From CAZWDL01 sp964632995 (lineage in GTDB: Bacteria; Bacteroidota; Bacteroidia; Chitinophagales; Saprospiraceae), in assembly GCA_964632995.1 (NCBI GenBank), contig CAZWDL010000208.1, positions 1 to 7,063 on the forward strand: 7,063 bases of DNA. The letters run 5' to 3'. The notes under the pieces are model-generated. The model was not told where the DNA came from, ran no database searches, and saw nothing but the letters and a program-made list of their open reading frames with translations. Positions within the stretch are counted from its first letter, which is position 1. Each line of letters opens with the position of its first letter. A program made the translations under genes and the position numbers. Shown here one piece after another: positions 1-4,629 of the stretch.

Positions 1-19
1 TTTTATTCCAACTAAATAT

Positions 20-253
20 TCAGCTTCTCTGGTTTAAGAATTGGGGGAAGTAAATTAATGCCGGCTCAATTACATGCCAACACGAAACAAGTAGACCATC
101 CGTAGAAACAAAAAAGGCTGTTCCGGTTGCTTTCTCTTCAACTAAAACCCGTACTACAGATTTCTTTATTCTTTCAACTCTTTCAAAACCTAATGATTGA
201 CCTGTTAAAAGTAATGGGCTTAAGATAACTAACAGTAAAATCGTTCTTAGCAT
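20..253 (-). CDS. Trypsin-like (S1-type) serine protease, N-terminal part; frame broken near the window edge
   Basis: The start of an exported serine protease. Residues 1-20 form a clear signal peptide (basic MLR, then a run of Leu/Ile/Val, ending TGQS), so the product should leave the cytoplasm. Residues 29-36 (IKKSVVRV) and 44-50 (GTAFFVS) match the first strands of the trypsin-like fold, and 57-64 (SCWHVIEP) is the catalytic-His motif, with His60 as the likely general base. The catalytic Asp and Ser would lie beyond the window. At 77 residues the frame hits TGA at 20-22, far too short for the family. Another frame reads on from about position 33 to the left edge without a stop (TREAEYLVGIK), so a one-base difference near 31-36 would restore a longer protein. 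The ATG at 251-253 follows an A-rich leader with no Shine-Dalgarno, as usual in Bacteroidota. Codon use is AT-rich, unlike the rest of the window. The fold call is fairly safe; whether the gene is intact is open. Confidence 0.6.
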   Translation of the reverse strand: MLRTILLLVILSPLLLTGQSLGFERVERIKKSVVRVLVEEKATGTAFFVSTDGLLVSCWHVIEPALIYFPQFLNQRS

Positions 254-513
254 TTTATTTTGTTTTTGGTTGGCATTAGCCGCTCATTTATACAATCACG
301 CATACCTCCCCTGTACCCCCGAATTGCGCATTTCCGGTACACCTTGTTAAATTACACCAAACACCGCAACCCCACAAAAAACAGCATCTCTTTTTCCATC
401 CACGGGCGCCCTGCCGCTCTCCTTCCGGAACAGTCACTTTTCTGATTGACAGCTACATTGTACCTCTGTAAACAAACCCCTGCTATGAAGACTTGAATAG
501 AAAATCATATTCT
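254..513. other. AT-richer divergent intergenic region
   Basis: About 260 bases lie between the divergent protease and six-hairpin genes. A short open frame here (260-445) encodes a protein with no recognisable features and is probably chance. The region should hold promoters for both genes. Apart from one weak promoter candidate at 438-468 I see no hairpin, repeat or RNA gene. Confidence 0.6.
438..468 (+). promoter_or_regulatory. Possible Bacteroidota-type promoter for the six-hairpin gene
   Basis: Bacteroidota primary-sigma promoters have a -33 TTTG and a -7 TAnnTTTG element. Here TACCTCTG at 461-468 matches the -7 element except for one base, and TTTT/TTTC at 438-442 sits about 18-19 bases upstream. 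This would give an RNA starting about 40 bases before the ATG at 514. The match is imperfect and was found by eye, so it is only a candidate. Confidence 0.25.
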
Positions 514-1653
514 ATGCCCGACGCCGCCAAAACCCGCCTCCGCCACGCCCGCCAATTCATCGACGATTTCGCCGAACGCACCGGCCTAACCGGAAAAGGT
601 AGCGACCCACAGCGTCGCTACCTGTGGACCGATGCCTTTGCTGTGCAAACCTGCTTCGGGCTGGCCCGGGCGCTGGACGATAATTCCTACCACGAACTGT
701 CTTTGAAGTTGATCGACCAGGTGCACGAGACCCTGGGCCGCTTTCACCCAAAGGACGAACGCGAGGGCTGGATCAGCGGATTGCCGGAGGAAGAAGCCCG
801 CAGGCACCCTACCGCCGGCGGTCTGCGCATAGGCAAGGAACTAACTGAGCGGAAGGAAGGGCAAGCTATGGATGCGCAACTCGAATGGGAGCGCGACGGA
901 CAGTACTTCCACTACCTCACCCGCTGGTGTAATGCGCTGCTGCAGGCGGCGGAAGAAACCGGTAAAGATCAGTACGCCCGCTGGGCCGCCGAACTGATGC
1001 TGGCTACCGAAAACTTTATCTACGAAAGCGATGGGGAAAAGCGCATGTACTGGAAAATGAGCACAGGCCTGTCCCGCCCCCTCGTGCCCAGCATGGGCGC
1101 ACACGACCCGCTGGAAGGACTGGTCTGCACCCTCAGCGCGTTATACGCGGTTCCTTCCAGGGAGGAGAAACTACGTTCGTTGATGAAAGAATTCCGTACG
1201 ATGTGCGCCGGCCAGGACTGGATGACGACCGATGCGCTGGGTATCGGCGGACTGCTGCTCAACACGCTCAGAACGGCCTTGCTGGAAAGCGAAGGCGCCA
1301 CGCTGCCGGAGCCTGCCGATCCCGAAAAACTGTGGGCCGACAGCCGGCGCAGCCTGCAAATCTTTGCACCCCAACACAACAAGGATCTGCCCGCCGAACG
1401 GCGACTGCCTTTCCGCGAATGCGGGCTCACGCTGGGCATCCGCGCCCTGTACGGCATCGAGCAATCACCGAAGGAAACCAACCTGAACCTGGAGCCGCTG
1501 GAACCGCTCCTCTCCCTGGCCACTGAAATCGAAAACTTCTGGCTGGGATCCAAAAACCGAAGTGCCTCAACCTGGACCGGCCACCGGGATATCAATGCCG
1601 TGACGCTCGCGGCTAGTCTGGTGGCGGGAGCGGAGCCGCTGGTGTTCGGGTAA
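514..1653 (+). CDS. Conserved protein of unknown function, six-hairpin (alpha/alpha-barrel) glycosidase-like
   Basis: A 379-residue soluble protein with no signal peptide or membrane segment. The sequence alternates helices with short conserved loops, as in six-hairpin glycosidases and epimerases. Conserved-looking blocks, numbered from ATG 514, are YLWTDAFAV (36-44), GWISGL (85-90), HPTAGGLRIGK (98-108), EWERDGQYFHYLTRW (124-138), SMGAHDPLEG (193-202) and WTGHRDINA (354-362). Their aromatic and acidic residues (W38, D40, E124, D128, H133, H197, D198) are what a sugar pocket would use, but no catalytic pair can be assigned. I recall these blocks from a widespread uncharacterised bacterial family; the enzymatic idea is inference. 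The frame extends upstream to a TTG at 493, but ATG 514 is preferred because TTG starts are rare in this phylum and the extra seven residues are polar and unremarkable. The nearby GH130 and MFS genes support a carbohydrate role. The gene ends in TAA and converges on the MFS gene. Confidence 0.85.
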   Translation: MPDAAKTRLRHARQFIDDFAERTGLTGKGSDPQRRYLWTDAFAVQTCFGLARALDDNSYHELSLKLIDQVHETLGRFHPKDEREGWISGLPEEEARRHPTAGGLRIGKELTERKEGQAMDAQLEWERDGQYFHYLTRWCNALLQAAEETGKDQYARWAAELMLATENFIYESDGEKRMYWKMSTGLSRPLVPSMGAHDPLEGLVCTLSALYAVPSREEKLRSLMKEFRTMCAGQDWMTTDALGIGGLLLNTLRTALLESEGATLPEPADPEKLWADSRRSLQIFAPQHNKDLPAERRLPFRECGLTLGIRALYGIEQSPKETNLNLEPLEPLLSLATEIENFWLGSKNRSASTWTGHRDINAVTLAASLVAGAEPLVFG

Positions 1654-1662
1654 TTGTAATTG

Positions 1663-1694
1663 TTACACAGAGTCACACGGAGAAGTCACAGAGG
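1663..1694. repeat. Short intergenic CACAGAG/CACGGAG repeat element
   Basis: Three heptamers, CACAGAG (1666-1672), CACGGAG (1676-1682) and CACAGAG (1687-1693), are spaced 10 and 11 bases apart, starting just nine bases after the six-hairpin stop codon. Similar CACAGAG-type strings are, from memory, common dispersed intergenic repeats in environmental bacteria. They carry no gene, and their mobility and role are unknown to me. The element directly precedes the GNAT relic and may mark the breakpoint that removed its start. The pattern is seen directly; the link to a dispersed family is recollection. Confidence 0.5.
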
Positions 1695-1719
1695 CAGGCA
1701 GAAGAAACAAAACCCCAGG

Positions 1720-1869
1720 ATCCGCGTAACAAGTACCCGCGACGCCGCCCTGCTGACCGAACTCAACGAAGAAGTGCAGAACCTGCACCACCTCCTCTAC
1801 CCATCACTTTTCAAGCCTTACGATCGTGACGCGATAGCGATGACGGTCCCACCACAGGAAGTTTTTTAA
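1720..1869 (+). pseudogene. Truncated GNAT-family acetyltransferase N-terminus (gene relic)
   Basis: About 49 codons read IRVTSTRDAALLTEL, then NEEVQNLHHLLYP and SLFKPYDRDAI, before ending in TAA. This matches the start of many GNAT N-acetyltransferases: an I-R-x-A-x-x-x-D-A strand-turn opening, then a long helix with LN..VQ.LH..LYP.LFKP. A full GNAT needs about 150 residues, including the acetyl-CoA loop (Q/RxxGxG/A), and none of that follows. After DRDAI the similarity fades (AMTVPPQEVF) and the frame stops 15 bases before the MFS stop codon on the other strand. No convincing start codon lies at the expected place: the open frame runs back into the CACAGAG repeat, where the translation (MLHRVTRRSHRG) is basic and not GNAT-like. 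The simplest reading is a decayed or deletion-truncated gene. A chance match is possible but unlikely given the length of the agreement. Confidence 0.55.
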
Positions 1870-1884
1870 TCAATGCTCCCCGGC

Positions 1885-3171
1885 TCACGGCGCCTCCAGC
1901 AGCGCCGCCTCCCGCTCTTCCGTCCATTCCTCATCCTGCCGGGTATCCCGGAGGATGGATTTCGCCACAAAGACCGACAACAGCTGAATGAGTGCAATGA
2001 CCGCCAGCGCGTAACGCAGCGCCAGTTCATCGCTCGCGTAGTAAGCCAGCAGAATGAACAGCCCGCAGCCGAAAAGGCGCCCCGCGTACAGGCCCAGCTC
2101 GTGATTGAAAATGTAAGCAAACTGGTTGCGCCGTTCCCGGGCGGCGACGATATCGATGACCTTGAGCTGGATGGGGAAGTACGCCACGTCCAGCAGCGGA
2201 CGGGCAAAGATCAGGCACAACACGAACAGGATAACGCCGAAGGAGGAGTACAGCGCAGCGTTGAATAGTGCTCCCAGTGCAAAAATGGACAAGCCGGCGG
2301 TGAAGATCGCTAGCCGGTGACCGGGTTGGGCGGCACGGCCGAGCAGGTAGAGTAATATGGCTGATAGGAATGCCCCCGCCGACTGTATCACACCGAGCTC
2401 CCCCTCCTCCCCCACCAGCTTCATAATCAGCATGACCGGTGCGGTGACAATATAGCCCTGCGCCACTCCCTTTAGCGCCGCGAGTTTCAGCATCTTATTC
2501 CACAGGTTGTTAAAGCGAAAGAAGACAAAGGGGGCTTTGCGGGGATTAGAGAAATTGCCCCGGTGCACGAGTACCGAAGCCAGTATGGTCAGCAGGAAAA
2601 CCATGCCTGTCAGCAGATAATAAGCCACATTGACCTGTCCGCCGAACCAGCTCTGCTGCTCCGTGGTTGCGATAAAGACGCCGGCAAAAAAAGGCGCCAG
2701 GATAAAGGTGATGGTGTAAAAGAAGGTCTCTAGGCCGAAGTAAAAGTTGCGGTTATCGTCATTGGTAGTTTCCAGCGCCAGGAAATCACGGTTGGCCCAG
2801 AAGAAACCGTAGGACAGGCCCATGATCAGTCCCGCGGCAAAGACGCCGGAGGCGCTGAGCTCGCCAAGCATCATCATAACCGTCATGGAAATGCCGCTCA
2901 GCAGCATCCCGAAGGAGTACAGACGGGCGATAGCTACACGGTTGAGCAGATAGCCGTTGATCAAAAAGGTAAGAGGGATGCCGGTATACAGCGCCAGCTG
3001 AAAGACGACGACCAGACTGACCTGCGCGGAATTGCGCATGATATAAGCTCCGATGAACAGCTCGATGATCGGCAGCACCAGCGCGTAGAGCAGGTTGGTC
3101 AGCAACAGGATGCGCATGCCCCGCGGATGCGACCGGAAAAACTCAATCTCTCGTCTTATCTTATTCAGCAT
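1885..3171 (-). CDS. MFS transporter, 12 transmembrane segments
   Basis: A 428-residue inner-membrane protein of the major facilitator superfamily, complete from ATG (3169-3171) to TGA (1885-1887). Twelve hydrophobic segments can be placed at about 19-44, 50-75, 82-102, 105-128, 147-169, 180-202, 230-252, 260-279, 287-309, 312-335, 352-379 and 384-405, with the usual longer central loop (about 203-229, rich in Arg/Lys/Phe). A conserved-looking block, GLSYGFFWANRDFLALETT (118-136), follows segment 4; NFYFGLETFFYT (142-153) leads into segment 5. The Arg/Lys-rich N-terminus should be cytoplasmic, as should the acidic tail (410-428). The substrate is not evident. The tandem GH130 gene 189 bases upstream suggests uptake of a mannose-containing disaccharide or glycoside, which is inference. 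An AGGA (minus strand) about 11 bases before the ATG is poorly spaced for a ribosome-binding site. The gene converges with the six-hairpin gene. The fold is certain; the specificity is unknown. Confidence 0.9.
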   Translation of the reverse strand: MLNKIRREIEFFRSHPRGMRILLLTNLLYALVLPIIELFIGAYIMRNSAQVSLVVVFQLALYTGIPLTFLINGYLLNRVAIARLYSFGMLLSGISMTVMMMLGELSASGVFAAGLIMGLSYGFFWANRDFLALETTNDDNRNFYFGLETFFYTITFILAPFFAGVFIATTEQQSWFGGQVNVAYYLLTGMVFLLTILASVLVHRGNFSNPRKAPFVFFRFNNLWNKMLKLAALKGVAQGYIVTAPVMLIMKLVGEEGELGVIQSAGAFLSAILLYLLGRAAQPGHRLAIFTAGLSIFALGALFNAALYSSFGVILFVLCLIFARPLLDVAYFPIQLKVIDIVAARERRNQFAYIFNHELGLYAGRLFGCGLFILLAYYASDELALRYALAVIALIQLLSVFVAKSILRDTRQDEEWTEEREAALLEAP

Positions 3172-3360
3172 AAGGCATCAATTCCTACCACTTTAGCTTA
3201 GTTGACCTTCAACATCAACCATTCTACTCTTCAACTTATCGAATTACGACAGACTCTGTAGCTTCATTCGGTTTTATTCAGGGCAGGGATCGCAGAGCAC
3301 GCTGCCTTAGCGCAGCCCTCCCGGTGGTGAATTCCTTGTCAGGTCAGCAAAAGACTGTTA
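3172..3360. other. Intergenic gap between GH130 and MFS genes
   Basis: This 189-base gap separates the GH130 stop from the MFS start on the same strand. It contains an imperfect GC-rich hairpin at 3281-3322 and, nearer the MFS start, a small GTTGA/TCAAC palindrome (3201-3212) with further TCAAC copies at about 3215-3219 and 3231-3236. A gap this long leaves room for a separate MFS promoter, but I find no clear TAnnTTTG element. Co-transcription of the two genes is therefore possible but not shown. Confidence 0.4.
3281..3322 (-). terminator. Weak hairpin downstream of GH130, possible terminator
   Basis: GGGCAGGG (3281-3288) can pair with CCCTCCC (3316-3322) with one bulged base, and CGC (3291-3293) can pair with GCG (3310-3312), forming an interrupted GC-rich stem about 40 bases beyond the GH130 stop. 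No T-run follows on the minus strand, so it is not a classic intrinsic terminator. It could equally be a processing or attenuation structure. Confidence 0.2.
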
Positions 3361-4416
3361 TCAGCAACCTTTCAGCTCGGTTAGAATTTCAGCTATCGAA
3401 AAACGCACCCCACAGATTACGGTATCGGAGGCGCCATAGTAAATCGTCAACTCATCATCCCGGATGAGATGGCCGTTGCTGAAAACCACCTTACCGAAAA
3501 AGCCGTTTCGTTCGCATTCAGCTTCCGGCCTCAGGATGGGCTCCTGTGTTCGGGCCAATACCCGGGCGGGATCCTCGAGGTCCAGCAACACAGCGCCCAG
3601 GCAATAGCGATTGTTCCGGTCGGCGCCGTGGTATATTTGCAACCACCCCGCTTCAGTACGGATAGGCGAAGCGCCTGCTCCGATGCGTGCGCTGTCCCAA
3701 CAGCCTTCCCGGGTATACATGATGCACCGGTATTCACCCCAGCGAACCAGGTCGGAAGAGGCGGCGATCCACATGAAATGGCCGCCCAGATCAAGGCCCG
3801 AGGGCCGGTGGAGGCAGTAGTATTTTCCATTAATTTTCTCCCCGAACAGGGCGCAGTCTTTATTGTGCGGCGGGAGAATCATCCCCTTACGGGAAAAGGT
3901 AATCCAGTCTTCCGTACGCATCAGTCCTACGCCTACCCCGCTTTGCGACACCTGGGTATAGGTCAGGTAATATGCTCCCTCCAGAAAGGTGACGCGACAG
4001 TCCTCGATGCCGAAGGCCTCCAGTTCGCCCTCTCCAAAAAGAAAAGGAGTCCGGTCGGCCGGCTCGTAAAAGTGGATGCCGTCGTCGCTACATACCAGTC
4101 GCAAATGCGATATCGTGGAAAGATACGTTCTTCCGTTGTATTTCACATACCGTACGTCAGAAAGATCAATGGCCGGATCGTTCCTCCGGAACTCCATTAC
4201 TTCAAGGTCACCGCTTTTTTTTATTCGGGGAAAGGAAACGATACCTGCTCGCTGTTCCGGTCTTTCGGCTACGCGCAACAGCAGCCAGGTTTTTCCGTCA
4301 AAGGTGAAAACACCTGGATTCAAAACACCTTCAATCACTAATCCTTCCCGGCTTGGCCGTAGGTCCCGGGCAGTGATCAGGGGATTCTGCTCGAACCGCT
4401 CACACAGGACTGCCAT
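3361..4416 (-). CDS. GH130-family glycosidase: beta-mannoside phosphorylase or beta-mannosidase
   Basis: A complete 351-residue enzyme, ATG (4414-4416) to TGA (3361-3363), with the five-bladed beta-propeller pattern of glycoside hydrolase family 130. Visible landmarks are EGVLNPGVFTFDGKTWLLLR (29-48), the family motif GIEDCR (136-141) with Asp139 as the probable general acid, FGEKINGKYYCLHRPS (191-206), GAGASPIRTEAGWLQIYHG (246-264), LLDLEDP (277-283) and a final YYGASDT (326-332). GH130 enzymes cleave beta-mannosyl linkages, most using phosphate to release mannose-1-phosphate and a few using water. Arg167, Arg204 and His263 are basic residues where phosphorylases place phosphate ligands, which favours a phosphorylase, but this is inference and the subfamily is uncertain. 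No signal peptide is seen, so it acts in the cytoplasm on an imported substrate; the MFS gene just downstream is the obvious partner. An A-rich leader without Shine-Dalgarno precedes the start. Confidence 0.88.
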   Translation of the reverse strand: MAVLCERFEQNPLITARDLRPSREGLVIEGVLNPGVFTFDGKTWLLLRVAERPEQRAGIVSFPRIKKSGDLEVMEFRRNDPAIDLSDVRYVKYNGRTYLSTISHLRLVCSDDGIHFYEPADRTPFLFGEGELEAFGIEDCRVTFLEGAYYLTYTQVSQSGVGVGLMRTEDWITFSRKGMILPPHNKDCALFGEKINGKYYCLHRPSGLDLGGHFMWIAASSDLVRWGEYRCIMYTREGCWDSARIGAGASPIRTEAGWLQIYHGADRNNRYCLGAVLLDLEDPARVLARTQEPILRPEAECERNGFFGKVVFSNGHLIRDDELTIYYGASDTVICGVRFSIAEILTELKGC

Positions 4417-4499
4417 GATTTACTTTTTTGGAAGGGTTGTTTTTTTAGAGAAGCGGGGAAACCGGAAGTCCGCCTGCTTTGAAGGGAAAGAGATAAAAG

Positions 4500-4574
4500 T
4501 TGAAGACAGGGAGACAAGGAGACTTGTTATCTGGAACATCGCTCTCCCAGTCTCCAAGTCTCCCCTGTCTTCAA
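4500..4574. repeat. Large imperfect inverted repeat (GGAGAC-type intergenic element)
   Basis: The left arm 4500-4524 and right arm 4549-4574 are reverse complements except for one bulged base and two A-A mismatches, giving 23 base pairs around a 24-base loop. Each arm begins TTGAAGACAGGG and contains two GGAGAC-like units in tandem. It lies between the LamG stop and the GH130 start, about 84 bases upstream of the GH130 ATG. No T-run or coding capacity is seen. It could be a dispersed palindromic repeat, an RNA hairpin that insulates GH130 from upstream transcription, or the relic of a small mobile element. GGAGACAAGGAGAC strings are, from memory, common intergenic repeats in several phyla. 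Confidence 0.7.
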
Positions 4575-4588
4575 ATCATTCCCCATCT

Positions 4589-4617
4589 GGCGGCATCAGT
4601 AGAGAAGCTCTGCCGCC
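4589..4617 (-). terminator. GC-rich hairpin downstream of the LamG gene, possible terminator
   Basis: GGCGGCA (4589-4595) pairs perfectly with TGCCGCC (4611-4617) around a 15-base loop, starting 13 bases beyond the TAA of the LamG protein on the minus strand. The position suits transcription termination, but no T-run follows, so it is weak as an intrinsic terminator. It may act together with the larger inverted repeat just beyond it. Confidence 0.35.
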
Positions 4618-4629
4618 GGGGAAGAAGTA

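Noticed and set aside
260..445. A 61-codon plus-strand open frame between the protease and six-hairpin genes
   Set aside because: No domain, signal peptide or conserved pattern is visible, and it fills the expected promoter region.
493..513. TTG at 493 as start of the six-hairpin gene
   Set aside because: TTG starts are uncommon in Bacteroidota and ATG 514 lies seven codons later with an A/T-rich leader; the extra residues add nothing recognisable. It is not formally excluded.
1020..1676. A 218-codon minus-strand open frame opposite the six-hairpin gene
   Set aside because: Ser/Arg/Pro-rich low-complexity translation typical of an antisense shadow; the plus-strand frame has ordered conserved blocks.
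3469..4341. A 290-codon open frame on the plus strand, antisense to GH130
   Set aside because: The opposite strand encodes a full GH130 enzyme with all family motifs; this frame shows no recognisable domain or ribosome-binding context.
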